Position numbers and translations under genes: made by a program. The notes below the pieces were generated by a model, which worked only from the letters and a program-made list of their open reading frames with translations, searched no databases and was not told the DNA's origin. Positions 40,780 through 52,863 of a stretch of DNA of 64,000 bases are shown piece after piece. Positions within the stretch are counted from its first letter, which is position 1. Each line of letters opens with the position of its first letter. This stretch comes from Daphnia carinata (Eukaryota > Arthropoda > Branchiopoda > Diplostraca > Daphniidae): NCBI RefSeq assembly GCF_022539665.2, contig NC_081333.1, forward strand, positions 12,398,971-12,462,970, given 5' to 3'.

Positions 40780-42865
40780 CATCGGATAGCAGCACTAATC
40801 ACTACTAGCAGCCAACGACTACGTTATTTAAAACACGACAACCATCAACAAACAAGCAAAACATCTTGGTTTAAAATTCTCAACATTTGGTTCTTTTCCT
40901 TTTTTTCTTGTTTTTTCTTCTACCTTTTTTTTTTTCGTGAAAAATGCGCTGTTTTGATTGGGAAGCCAGTCCCATTTTTTTTTTGTTACTATTTTTTTTT
41001 TAATTGATGGATATAATGATTTATGGGAAGGGAAAAAGAAACGGGCAAGCTTTCTGGTTTCGTAAAGGGTAAAAAGTAACAGTTCAAAAACTTTGGATTT
41101 CTCAACTGACCATTTGTACCATACGTCGTGGTAGTGTACATTGTACAGCTTTTTCCTTACATGTGTACATTGTACAGGAAATTTCCCTTCGTATTTTTTT
41201 ACTTTAAACACTTTTTTTTTCGTCCGTCTCCATCTATCTTCATTCATTCGATTGGTCCGCACCTCCCACTATCCTCCAACTCTGCATGATATTACATTAT
41301 AACAAGTCGGAGGAAACAACTATCTTTACCATCTTATCCGAATTTGATCCGGATTGTTGATCGGTATTTGATGGATTATGTTGAGAAAAATTTAGGAATC
41401 GTCAATCCACCGAAAGTTTAAAAAAAAAAAAACAGTTGTAATTTTTTTTTTGTTCATTCCCTTAGTTCTGACGATCACTTGAAATTCACTGGATTTAACG
41501 GCGTCATCTTTGATTGATGTGATGGTGGCCCATTTATTTGATCAACTCTTTTTTACCCACTTTGCTGAGTTGCTTGCTTATTGGTTTTGTTTTCTTCGGT
41601 TTCACACCATATTACTTGGTCCCAAACAGTATCGAGCTCTATACCCCCATCGATGAAAAATTGCAGGTGGCCCATTAAGCAAAACGAGACATTTGCCATT
41701 GTTTACTCCTTTTTTTTTCTCTCTAAATCTTTATTTCCCCACTTCATTGACGTGAGATATGACCGACATCAGTACCCTTTTCCGACTTGATCCCCCAAAC
41801 AGGATTTTACCTCCGTAATTTGCGTTTTGGTTTTCTGTAAAGTGTACAGCGGCAAAAGTGAAAAGAGCGAACCTTTTTCATTATTTTACATAACAAAACC
41901 AAGCGAAGCAAAATCAGTGAGAAAATTAGCAAATTGCTCTTTTCTCCAGTTTCTCCATCCATCGATTGTAAATTTCCGTAGTGTGCGGCGGTCAAGCTGT
42001 GTGGACCCCCACACACTCTCATTCGCGACGACGCGTCATCACCTTTATGGGTCTTCTTTTTTTTTCATTTTTGTATTGCTATTTTCTGAAATCCATCAAA
42101 CACTTCACCCTCCACTCAAACTTAAAGGCTACGTTTTTTCAGTTGTAGAACGCCAGTTCGCTTCGTAGATTTTTTTTTTCTATTGCTGACGCTGTTTGGT
42201 TTCCTCCCTTGCTCCTCAAGCCGTGGATTTACCTGACACGGACCAATATTTTGTGAATTGTTTCCTTCTCTCCCCTTAAATTCTCAACCATCTATTGTGT
42301 TGGACATTTTCTTTTTTGAGTGTGTAGCTTCCCCCCCAACTTCCCGTAATTCTTTCTTTTTTTGCGTCACTTATTTCTTGATTTTGGCTTTTATTTCGAC
42401 CCTCTTTATTAGTACATTTCCTTGTAACCGCTGGTGTTATGTATCGAAAATTACGAAATGCTGTAAAAAAAATATCACTAGTGCTCTTTCCTCTCCTCTC
42501 CCCCTTGTAAACATGATACATGTACAAAATCGTCCCCACCAGAACTCGCTCTTCGACACCCCCCATCCGCTTCCCTCCTTAAATTTTTCTTTTTCTGGAA
42601 TCAATGCTTTTCTCTTTCAATCTCCATCAAAAAGACAGTTTTCTTAAAACTTTACAATTTTTTTTTACATTAAATTCTGGTTGGAAAAACACCTCCAATG
42701 TATTTCCTCTTAATAGCACACTCTCGTGCAACCACCTTTGCCCTCTTTCATTTTTGAAAAAAAAAAATACATCCCGAGTATATGCGTTGGATTTAATTTC
42801 TTCTTATACAATCCCATTAACCATTTAACCCGAAAAAAAGTATAAGATAAACGAAAAAGGGTGTT
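40780..42865 (+). other. Pumilio 3' UTR and convergent spacer
   Basis: U-rich sequence without coding potential. A 15-base element GTGTACATTGTACAG occurs twice, at 41134-41148 and 41163-41177; it contains UGUACAUU, close to the PUF recognition element. The end of the UTR is unknown; the FIP1 3' end arrives from the other strand near 42860. Confidence 0.5.
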
Positions 42866-42871
42866 TTTATT
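42866..42871 (-). terminator. Polyadenylation signal of FIP1
   Basis: Minus-strand AATAAA located about 70 bases beyond the FIP1 stop codon. Confidence 0.6.
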
Positions 42872-42940
42872 GGGAAATCGGCCAATTGCGCAAGCTAATT
42901 AACAAAGGCAGGGGCAAGGTGACTGTATGTTGACACCAAA

Positions 42941-45115
42941 TCAATCCGACGAGCTTTTGCTTTTACTTCTTTCTCTTTTCGATCGCTTGGACGAACGTTT
43001 GTGGGAGGTGGGACTCCTACTCCGACTTTTGCTGCCACGATGTCGACGTCTACGATCACTACGATCTCTATCACTGCGATCACGATCGCGATCTCTTTCA
43101 CGATCACGGCCACTAGAACGATCTTTATCTTTGTCCGATCGACGTTCCCTGTTGAATCACAAATATGAAATTAAAAGATGAGCGGTTTATGATTCGTGTC
43201 AGTTACCTTTTGTCGCGATCTCGATCTCTATCACGATCTCTATCTCTGTCTCTCTCTTTGCCCCGATCCTTTTCAACTTCTTTTTCTTTTTCGCGTTCGT
43301 CTTTAGGAGAACGGCTGCGTGAACGTCGTCTTCGACTGCTACTGGTGTTTAGGCTGCAAGAAAATATTGTTATTCCCCATGCATCAACCAGCAATTTATC
43401 TGTACATTACCGAGATTCTTCTCCAGGAACAGGAGGGGTTCCTAGGCTCTCTCTCCGTTGCTTTGCTGGTGGGTTCATGCCCATTGGAAGTGGTATTCCC
43501 ATGGGTGGTGGTCCTCGCCAATCCTAGTCACAATTTGAACATGTTTATGGTTCGATGACAAGAAAGCCAACGAGGAGCTGACTTACTGAAGAGCCCCACT
43601 GCGAATCCTGCGTGGGTTCGTATTGGTAATAGTCATCGCCGGGTGCCCCCGGACCAGCCATAAATTCGTTGGCATAAGGATCAGGTACTATAGGTGGCGG
43701 TGGTAACATCATTGGTGGTGGAATCACCGGTGGTGGCATACCAAATGGCGGAGGTAGGGCCATATTTGGAAAACCGGGAGGTGGACGTGAAAAATCTATT
43801 GACACCGGTGGCTTTTCGATAGGAGGTTCAGGCTAGCCATAATATAAATTTTAGTGGATAGCCCTATTTAGCTGAACATTCTGTTAAATTTCTTAATTAC
43901 CACTACTTCCGGTTGCTCTTCCATCGATGGCGCAGGAGAAACTCCTGATTCTGGACGACGGGACGAAAGATTCCCGCCGCCAATAACATCAATAGCGCCG
44001 GCCATTTTGCGTGCTGGTGGAGGGCCAGCTTTTTTCACAACGACTGACCCTGCGTATTTCGAATTTTCATTAACCACTGATATTGGTATCGCTTGGGCAG
44101 GAGCAGCCATCATCTAGATATAAAAATCGTGAAGTCAATATTAATTTTTTATTATTAAATAATTAGGTTTATTACCTTTGGAGGGGGGCCTAATCCAAGA
44201 CTAGCTGGAACACCGGCTCCAGATTCCATTCGTGATCGCCTTTGTCTTTCACAATATGCTTGCCACGTTAATTCATTGAAACCGTAATTAAAATAATCAG
44301 TGATGTCGGCACCAGGTTTCCTCCAAGGTTTGTCTTCCAACGAGTCTAAACTGAATTCATGTGCGGGAACTCCATTAATAGCCATTGAACCGTCAAATTC
44401 ATCTACAGTGAACTAAAACATAAAGGTACACTTGGAAACAACATTTCAACCAAAATATACAATAACAAAAAAATTACTTTGCTCTTTTCCCCCATTCCTT
44501 GAGCTGCTGTTCCGGCTGCTCCTCTTTTTACATTAAAACCAGCATACGCTGCTGGGCCAGATTTAATATCACCAATTGTGATCTGAACATCATCATCACT
44601 TTCATCATCATCATCATCTTCATTTTCTTGACCATCATATTGTCTCTCCTCTTTTTCTTCATTGTTTTCTTCTGATTCCACATGATCTTTTGGTAATTAA
44701 GAAATTGATTTGTTTACACGAATGAATCAAGAAAAGTAATAAGATTCTGGTTGTGAAGCAGACTTTCAATTGGACAAAAGGTAGTCAGGTATAGAAATAT
44801 CACCAACTGAGTTTTTGAAACAGGGCTTACCGTAGCCTTCTCTGGAAAATTCCATATTTCTTTCGATAGCAATATGGTCTTCATTTTCAATTTCGTAGAT
44901 TTCTCCATTGCCGGTGATGTCCTGCTCACCTTTGCCATCTTCTCCCTGGGGAAAAATCCACCAAACCATGACTGCTAGTTCGTAAAAAAAATAAACAGAT
45001 TTTATACACTCACGTAGTCATCTGGTAACTGTTCCGAGGGATCTGGGAATTGAGAATTAGAATTATCTGCCTCGTCTGAGTGCCGGGCCGGGTAGCTGGC
45101 CTCCTGGTCGGCCAT
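42941..45115 (-). CDS. FIP1L1: Pre-mRNA 3'-end processing factor FIP1 (CPSF subunit, 529 aa)
   Basis: Nine exons, minus strand: 45014-45115, 44831-44945, 44478-44686, 44176-44412, 43901-44113, 43587-43832, 43411-43523, 43207-43353, 42941-43148; all GT-AG and in phase. The N-terminus is acidic, with a run of D/E and [11 protein letters not shown]. The Fip1 motif is at about residues 171-202 ([20 protein letters not shown]). A proline/methionine-rich middle part follows, then a C-terminus of RD/RE dipeptides and a K/R/S-rich tail. Known role of the family: it links poly(A) polymerase to the cleavage and polyadenylation factor in the nucleus and binds U-rich RNA. Its start codon faces that of XAB2, 300 bases away. 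Confidence 0.96.
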
Positions 45116-45414
45116 TATTGTAGTGTAAACACAGAAGACCCACGCTGTCATACAAAACGTGATTATAAGATAATTCACGGTGCTTGTATCTTGAAAAGGT
45201 TTAATACTTGAAAGCACCTTACCTTTTTTGTAAGATGTTTTAAATTAAAAAACAGAAGATATAATTTTTCGATTTGGATTTCAAATTTTCGATGGATGGT
45301 AAATGCAATTTGGCAACAGGCTACCCTGGTTGCGGCAGACGTTGCGTTTCGTAAATTTTCATGTGTTGCTTGTTCAGTCGGTAGCGTTGAATTGTGAGAT
45401 AATTCATCAGCAAT
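45116..45414. promoter_or_regulatory. Shared divergent promoter region of FIP1 and XAB2
   Basis: Only 299 bases separate the two start codons, so both 5' UTRs and both core promoters must fit here (or overlap). I see no TATA box, which suits housekeeping genes. Both products act in nuclear mRNA processing, so joint control is plausible. Confidence 0.6.
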
Positions 45415-48400
45415 ATGGATAAACCTATCGGGAGAAAGCCGGGAGACATTGTTTTGGTAAGAATACATGATGCTGGGTTTTCATAATTATGCTGGGTTTA
45501 AATTATGACCTGTCTCCTTTGATTTAAGAGTGAAGAAGACTTGGCTTATGAAGAAGAAATTTTACGAAACCCTTACTCTGTCAAACACTGGCTTCGCTAC
45601 TGTGAATTCAAAAAAGATGCTCCTCCTGCGATCGTCAATTTGATTTATGAAAGAGCATTGAAAGAAATGCCTGGCAGGTAAAAATTTTTTTGCCGCCTTA
45701 TTGTTCACACATATGCTAATTTACACATGCTTGTCTTCAGTTACAAACTATGGTATAGTTATCTTTGCCTACGAAGGAAGCAAACTAAGGGACGCTGTAT
45801 AACAGATCCATGTTATGAAGATGCGAACAATGCATTTGAAAGAGCTTTGGTATTCATGCACAAGGTAACATTTTATTGAATTGTAATACTCCATATCAGT
45901 GTCATGTGCAATTTCTTACTTCATCATTAACTGTAATGGCACTATAGATGCCTAGAATATGGATGGATTACTGCAAATTTTTAACACACCAGCAAAAAAT
46001 TACCACCACAAGAAAGGTCTTTGATCGTGCTCTCAGAGCCTTGCCAATTACCCAGCATTCCCGTATTTGGCCGCTTTACCTGAAGTTTGTCAAAATGCAC
46101 CCGATACCTGAAACAGCTGTACGTGTCTTTCGTCGTTTTCTCAAACTGTCTGCAGAAGACGCCGAAGAATTTGTCGACTACTTGAAATCTATCGACAGAC
46201 TAGATGAAGCCGCTGTCAAGCTAGCCCAAATTGTTAACAAAGATAGCTTTGTTTCTAAAACTGGGAAATCAAACCACCAACTTTGGAATGAATTGTGTGA
46301 GCTCAATTCAAAAAATCCAAAGCAAATCAAAAGTCTTAACGTCGATGCAATCATTCGAGGAGGACTTCGACGGTGAGTCTGTATTGAACAACGGAGAAAT
46401 TAATACAGATTTGTAATGATAATCTCTCACAACAGGTATACTGATCAACTTGGCCAGCTTTGGAATTCTCTTGCCGATTATTACATACGTAGTGGTTTGT
46501 TTGAAAGAGCACGAGATATTTACGAAGAAGCTATTCAGACGGTTACCACTGTGCGAGATTTTACACAAGTGAAGTTGCGTTGTACGTTTCTTTGAAAAAA
46601 TATAGTAATAAGAATTAAAAGTAAAAAAAAATTAATAAATGAACTAATTTATTAACGTCTATTATGTTAATTGCAAACGACAGGTTTTCGATGCCTACGC
46701 TCAGTTTGAAGAACTGAATCTGAGTCATCTTATGGAGGAGATAGGTGAAAAAACTAACCCCACGGATGATGATGATATCGAAGTTGAACTGAGGATGGCT
46801 AGGTTTGAGGATCTGATGGATCGCAGACCTTTACTTTTAAATTCAGTTCTGCTGCGCCAAAATCCCCATAACGTTGCCGAATGGCACAAGCGAGTCCAGC
46901 TTTACGAAGGCAAACCTCATGAAGTTATCAACACCTTCACTGAGGCTGTCCAGACAGTGGATCCAAAGCAAGCTATCGGCAAAGTTCATACGCTGTGGGT
47001 CGACTTTGCTAAATTCTACGAAAAGAATAATCAAATCGAAGATGGGCGAATTGTTTTCGAAAAAGCTACACAGGTAGGTTATTTTGAAGAAAAACTTGCG
47101 TGCCAGATTATTCATTTATCATGTTTATGTCATTGGTGTTGCAGGTGAAGTACGTAAAAGTTGATGAATTGGCAACTGTTTGGTGCGAATGGGCTGAAAT
47201 GGAAATCCGAAATGCTCACTACAAAGAAGCTCTCAAGCTAATGCATCGTGTTACTACACCTCCGGCACGCAAAGTAGATTACCATGATGACGCTGAACAA
47301 GTACAGACCCGTGTCCATAAATCTTTAAAGGTACTGTTTGCTCAATTGCTATTTAAAATTCAACAGCATTGACGTGTTTGTTTTAATTTAGATTTGGGGC
47401 TTATACGCAGACCTTGAAGAAAGCTTTGGTACTTTTAAGACTTGCAAAGCGGTCTATGATCGCATCCTTGAACTGAAAATTGCAACTCCGCAGATCATTA
47501 TGAACTACGCTATCTTTCTGGAAGAAAACAACTACTTTGAAGAAGCATTCAAAGCCTACGAACGAGGAATTGCTTTATTTAAATGGCCCAATGTTTACGA
47601 TATATGGAACACCTATTTATCCAAGTTTCTGAAGCGCTATGGTGGTTCAAAATTGGAGCGTGCCCGAGATCTCTTTGAACAATGTCTCGACGGATGTCCC
47701 AATAAGTTTACCAAAACTTTCTTTATGCTCTACGCCAAGTTGGAAGAGGAACACGGTCTAGCTCGCCACGCTATGAACGTCTATGAGAGAGCCACAAAAG
47801 CTGTGCCAGCAAACGAGCGGTTTGACATGTACAACATGTACATTAAAAAAGCATCAGAGATATACGGAGTTACCAAGACGCGTCACATCTACGAGCGATC
47901 CATCGAAGAACTACCCGATCACCAGGCTCGTGAAATGTGTTTGCGCTTCGCCGATTTGGAGCGCAAACTGGGCGAAATTGACCGAGCTCGAGCTGTTTAC
48001 GGACATTGCAGTCAAATGTGCGATCCTAGGGTGGCACCAGAGTTCTGGAAGGTATGTGGCATATTTCGTTATAATTCATTCGTTGGAAATTTATCATTGA
48101 ATTTTTGTTTTAGGTTTGGAAAGAGTTTGAAATTAAGCATGGCAACGAAGATACGATGCGTGAAATGCTTCGAATCAAGCGCAGTGTACAGGCAACATAT
48201 AATACGCAGGTAAATTGTGTCAGCGATGTTTCACCACGAGTCGATGAAATATGTAAATATATTTCTCTTGGTTACTTTAGATCAACATGATGTCAGCTCA
48301 GATGTTAGCTGCGGCTACCAACACTGCCGAAGCAGCCGCTGCTTCTCAGGACAGCATGAAAATGCTAGATGTGGAGGAGTCTCGTCCTCCAGTGGTACCC

Positions 48401-48693
48401 TATTATCTACAATTCCATGTGTCCTTTGTTATTTAATTTTAAAATTCCCTCTCCAGCCTGTGGCTAAACCTCTCGCGCGCCCTGGAAGCAACATTATGTT
48501 CGTCCGAAGTGAAACTCAACCGGGCAGCGCAACTGAGGAAGTTCCAGTTGCAAGTAACCCTGACGAAATTGACATTGATGAGGATGGAGATGACGATGAG
48601 GAAGAAGAGGCCACAATCGAAGAACAACAAGTTCCACGCCAAGTATTTGGTAGTTTGAAAAAAGATGATGATGATGAAGAAGAAGGGCAATAA
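45415..48693 (+). CDS. XAB2: Pre-mRNA splicing factor SYF1 / XAB2 (851 aa)
   Basis: Eleven exons: 45415-45456, 45529-45677, 45741-45864, 45948-46372, 46436-46568, 46684-47073, 47145-47330, 47392-48051, 48114-48209, 48281-48394, 48457-48693; phases agree throughout. The protein consists of half-a-TPR (HAT) helical repeats. Family-specific blocks include [57 protein letters not shown] and [13 protein letters not shown]. The C-terminus is an acidic tail with QVFGSLKKD. Length fits human XAB2 (about 855). The family scaffolds the Prp19-associated/intron-binding complex of the spliceosome; in vertebrates it also takes part in transcription-coupled repair. No anomaly was seen. Confidence 0.97.
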
Positions 48694-49005
48694 AAATGGG
48701 CGCAAACCTTAACATCCTGAACGTATTCCACCGTACTCAATACATGGGTATTCTTTACAAAATAATTCAATCTACATATTTTTAAAAAATTGCTGATGCT
48801 TTTATTTATACGTTAAAGGTAGTGACAGGAAAGAAAAAAAATAATGTACAATGTAGGCGATCTTTCTGCTGAGACGCAAACATTATCGGTGGAGGTAAAT
48901 AATTTAAAGTTAATAAGGTCGTGGTTGCACTAATTGCTTCGCACAAAATTGTGCGAAGAAAGAAGTATGCAAATAGTCCGGCAAGAGGGAAAGAAAGTGG
49001 TCGCT

Positions 49006-49365
49006 TTATCCACGATGCATAGTACGATGGTATGATCGTGATCCATAGGAGCTACGACTTCGGCTACCGGTGTAATATCGGCGGCCTGGAATAGCTTCTG
49101 CAGTCTCTAAATCGGCGATATTTGCACCGATGTTGGCATAAATACTAGGCTTCGACTCAAACAGTTGTGGTGCCGCAGCTATCGCCGAACAGCAAATAGC
49201 AAAAACGAAAAGGAGAAAAATGACCTAAAAAAAAAATGGGACATGAAAAAATAATTAAACGTTACTTTAATTGCAACCCGGCAACAACAAACTGTCAAGC
49301 GTTGGACTGCACTGTATCCTTTAACAAACAAGATTTTTTTTTGGTACACAATCACGTACCTTCAT
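49006..49365 (-). CDS. Short secreted peptide, cluster member 1 (74 aa)
   Basis: Exon 1 at 49360-49365 encodes only Met-Lys; exon 2 at 49006-49224 carries the rest (GT-AG, phase 0). The signal peptide is VIFLLFVFAICCSAIAAA. The middle contains ANIADLETAEAIPG and the C-terminus is rich in Arg, Ser and Tyr (RRYYTGSRSRSS), ending MHRG. Compared with member 3 (52.4 kb), LETAEAIP matches LDTAEAIP and the signal peptides are similar, so they are paralogues. No cysteines remain in the predicted mature part. Family unknown to me; the Arg/Tyr-rich tail could act as an antimicrobial, cuticular or signalling peptide, none of which is shown. Confidence 0.78.
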
Positions 49366-49455
49366 GGCGATTGAGTTAAAGAGATTTCTCTTTTCTTAAC
49401 GGTGTTTGTTCGATGGCTTTGACTTTCTTTGTGACACGATTAGGTCGCACGGTGG

Positions 49456-49463
49456 TTTATATA
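49456..49463 (-). promoter_or_regulatory. TATA box (TATATAAA) of cluster member 1
   Basis: Minus-strand TATATAAA about 95 bases before the start codon, matching the spacing in the sister genes. Confidence 0.6.
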
Positions 49464-50026
49464 CCTTCATTGGAACTCCCGGAGGGAATTTGCCAAAGAA
49501 GAAGGAGTTACCTTTCGCCGAAACCGGATTTTTACTGAGATGGGCTCAGCGGTGAAACATCAGTGGACACGGTTGTATGAAGAAGGAAACCTTCTAAACA
49601 GATCAAGGGCATTCGGCATAATCGGTCTTGTCCTTCAGCGTGATACAGTTTAAACGTTTGGCTTGTAAAAACCAGATTGTTTTTACGGTATCACCTTGGC
49701 ACTATAGGGCAGCTGAATGAAATGTGTAAGTATATCACGATTAATTCATGAAGTACTGGGAATACCGGAGAGGGCGAAAAAACCCGCCTCGATTCAGACA
49801 TGAGCAAATTGTTTTGCGCGCAAAAACTGTGCGATTATTATGCGTCCTCTGGCATAATTTAAATTTCTGGAATTGAGCATTGTGCAAAAATCCTTCGTAA
49901 ATTGAACGACCTAGCTTAAACCGATACGGTTTCAGTGTGTGAAAGGCTACTCCTTTTAGCTCTCTAGAAAAGGACACAATGTTGTGCTAAGTAAGGCGTG
50001 CAGAAAGAAAAACAAAAGAGGCGTCA

Positions 50027-50130
50027 ATGCCAGAAATTTTATTGCCGGCTGCTTACTACCGCACGTTTACACCGGATCGCCCTGACGTTGCCCTTGAAGA
50101 GCCTTATCAGCCAACACTTACCAAGTACAG
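50027..50130 (+). other. Candidate orphan first exon
   Basis: ATG at 50027 opens 34 codons (MPEILLPAAYYRTFTPDRPD and onward) and runs into a donor GTAATT after 50130 in phase 2. I could not find a matching downstream exon. It may be a real exon of an unseen gene, a relic, or chance. Confidence 0.2.
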
Positions 50131-50397
50131 GTAATTTCATTTTCATCATGATCTCCTATGGTGGCATTTTTTTTTTTTTAAGCAAATGTTTTGGTTTACT
50201 TCACAGATAAGCGATAAATGGTAGTGCGAAAACAATGGAACATATAAACATCATGTGTATTTCTCCATTAAAGGCATAAAACCGTGCATCGAGGGCACCA
50301 AAATAAGGTCAGTAGATTTATCAGCTACTTTAAATCGAAACAGGATAGTCAAGGAATATTAGTATTAACAGCCACAAAAGAAAAACTTGCTGTCGTG

Positions 50398-50681
50398 TTA
50401 ACCGGTAACACGGTAATGAGTATATCGTGTTCCATACGGATATCCTCGGTGACGACTGGGGATTTTTCCATACGGTATGGAATCAGCTCCATTCAGATCA
50501 GCCATGTCAATGTTGGGCTTCGTAATCAGATTGGCTGCTCGTGTTAAAGCGCTACAGCAAATAACAAAAACAGCGAAGAAAAATAAGATAACCTGTTCAA
50601 AAAATTCAAAACACATGAAACTATTTAGTTGGCCATCTAAAATTTGTGTACCGCTTAGGCATTAATTTAGTATACCCTCAT
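50398..50681 (-). CDS. Short secreted peptide, cluster member 2 (66 aa)
   Basis: Exon 1 at 50676-50681 (Met-Arg, donor GTATAC) and exon 2 at 50398-50592. The signal peptide is VILFFFAVFVICCSALTRA. The mature part contains DMADLNGADSIPYGK and ends THYRVTG. Member 3 ends SHFRVTG and has AEAIPYG in the same place, so the two are clear paralogues. Exon 1 is so short that its choice rests on start codon, donor, phase and distance from the TATA box at 50766-50773. Function unknown. Confidence 0.72.
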
Positions 50682-50765
50682 TACGATGATGAAAAGGTAA
50701 ATCTTAACGCGTGTGACCTCTACAACGTCTTACTTTGTTTACGTAGTGTAACATCTTCCCATCAG

Positions 50766-50773
50766 CTTTTATA
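50766..50773 (-). promoter_or_regulatory. TATA box (TATAAAAG) of cluster member 2
   Basis: Minus-strand TATAAAAG about 90 bases upstream of the proposed start codon. Confidence 0.6.
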
Positions 50774-51201
50774 GTCCACCTCCGAACCTTTAAGCCGAGT
50801 TTCCAAAAAATAATTAATTCTAAACGGCCTGCTGGAAGGTAAATACGTGTATGCATTTGATTCCCAGGCAGATGGTCCAATAAGCAAGTGGGAGAAAAAC
50901 AAAAGAAAGTTAGAAGATTCTTGTACCTACCACATAATTAAACAAAAAGGTTGAGTTAAAAAAAAAAAAAAAACCGGATTAGAAGTGGACTACGGGCCGG
51001 CAACAAAATTGGCAGCATGAAGAGATCGAGCTCAACTATCAAGAGAACGAGTAAATATAAGTAAGTTGAAACCAGCTTTAAACGAAACGTCTCGAAAGAT
51101 CTAATCTGTTAAAAAAATTTACTAGTTTGAGACCTCACTAAAGCTCTACAACGTACAAAAAAACAAGGAAGAAAAACTGGAATTCGATCACTAAGTGCTA
51201 A

Positions 51202-51328
51202 ATGGACTCGTCAACTGGCAAGGCTCTTCCGTTTTTTGCAAAAAATGACATCCCCCTAAAACAAGAAAAAAAGGAAAGTGCAGAACAACGCAATGAAGAC
51301 TTGATGCTGCGCCATCCCAATGCCACAG
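51202..51328 (+). other. Candidate orphan first exon
   Basis: ATG at 51202 opens 42 codons (MDSSTGKALPFFAKND and onward, Lys/Glu-rich) ending at a good donor GTATGT in phase 1. No following exon was found between here and 52.3 kb. Kept as a low-confidence candidate. Confidence 0.2.
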
Positions 51329-52371
51329 GTATGTAAGTCGCCTTGAGAAAACTATCTTAACACTTTAATGAGAAAACACCACGAACGTTAAAAACCGGGC
51401 GTGGTTGTTTCCTCCTGTTCTGGGTTTGTTTTAGTTATGTTGTGCTTCGTTACAGGGCCGTAGCCAGACTTTTATTTCGCTTTTAATTTTAAAGAAAGCG
51501 GGGATACTGGGACTTTTTTAAGCCAAAAGGGTTCCAAGCTCAATATGAGCAAAACTGAAACAAAAATGATTTGAATAAGTAAGAAATTTCTGATTTCGAA
51601 GGGGCGAGGTTACGTCAGTGCTTTTTCATGATGTTTGAGTTATACCAGACAGAATGGCACTCCCTAAAACTGCACGATATAGAGGTTCCAGACAGCCATT
51701 CATCCAACCGTGTCGAGGGCATTTTTCGAAGTAAAAGAGCACTGTAAGGAACATAATACAAATAAGCGTGTAGATAAATGGTATGTAATTAATAATGTTC
51801 ATCTCGAGGTTTTTAAAAATTCTTATGCTAGTAAGTTTCAAAATGATTTATGGAGCACCACTAACCATGTGAAGAAATTTTGAGGTCCGTTGTCATCATC
51901 GGAATAGTTTTTTGCGATCTGATTTGCCTTGGTGTTGCCCTGTGAGTCACCTTACTGAAATCAGTATAATAATGTACTACGTAATAAATGCATGCGTAAT
52001 TACCATGCATTATGTCATTCACGCATACCAATTTGAATGTGGGCTTGTTCGCATACATTTTCCTGTTATCGAGAAAATTCCAACACAAAAGCTTACTGAG
52101 AAATTGTCTAAACCAATTATTTTATCGTTTCATTCAATAGGCAGAAAGAAAACCAGTTTTCCGAAACCAAGAAAAAGTCATAGTCTACCCAGATTTGCAT
52201 ACTTTCGCAAAAGGATGAATAAAACTATTTGCGGTAAGACATTGTGTGTATATATCTCGTGAAACACAACATTTCATATACGTAAAATTTAAAATGTTAA
52301 CATTTAAATCTCTATAATTTCAAAATAGGACGGGACACGGCCCACATCAGGATTTGAGAAATGCACGTACG

Positions 52372-52762
52372 TTATCCAGTAACGCGGAAATGGGATGACG
52401 ATCCGCCTCGATAGGGTGGACGGCGATAGCGCCCTGTATTCCCATACCTGACAACGCGGTAAAAAAAAAGGATTCAAAAAGAGAAAAAGAATTTTTTGAA
52501 AATTCTAGAACACCCGAAAGAAAGGCTGAAGAAATGTAAATAGGTCACAAACGTACGGTATAGCTTCCGCAGTGTCGAGATCAGCAAGGTTACTCTTGAT
52601 GTTGCTTGTCTGAGCTGCGGCGATTAGTACGGAAATAGCAAAGACGTAAAGAAGGAATAGGACCTATTTCAATGTAAGGAAATCAGGTTTTAAAATCTAT
52701 TTTGTCCTTTACAAACTTGAGAAAACTAAAGTTTAATGTGACTGTGCAAGTATTACCTTCAT
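52372..52762 (-). CDS. Short secreted peptide, cluster member 3 (62 aa)
   Basis: Three exons, minus strand: 52757-52762 (Met-Lys), 52557-52663, 52372-52447; phases agree. The signal peptide is VLFLLYVFAISVLIAAA. The propeptide-like part is NIKSNLADLDTAEAIP and the C-terminal part GRYRRPPYRGG... ends HFRVTG. An extra intron splits IP from YG, exactly where members 1 and 2 are uninterrupted; this is a gain or loss among recent paralogues. A final Gly preceded by Thr could be an amidation signal (inference). Function unknown. Confidence 0.78.
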
Positions 52763-52855
52763 CTTGAATTCGTAAAGAGTAAATTTGTTTCCCGTTTTTT
52801 TTAACTTGTGTCTTCTAGGACTGCAGGTTTGTTATTGGGAGAGTTCCGCAGCCAC

Positions 52856-52863
52856 CTTATATA
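52856..52863 (-). promoter_or_regulatory. TATA box (TATATAAG) of cluster member 3
   Basis: Minus-strand TATATAAG about 95 bases before the start codon. Confidence 0.6.

Noticed and set aside
42895-43394. Leu/Ser/Arg-rich plus-strand frames
   Set aside because: Mirror images of the RD/RE- and SR-rich C-terminus of FIP1 on the minus strand.
51626-51841. Minus-strand frame with one hydrophobic segment and Cys residues, vaguely tetraspanin-like
   Set aside because: Too short, with no tetraspanin CCG motif and no partner exons.
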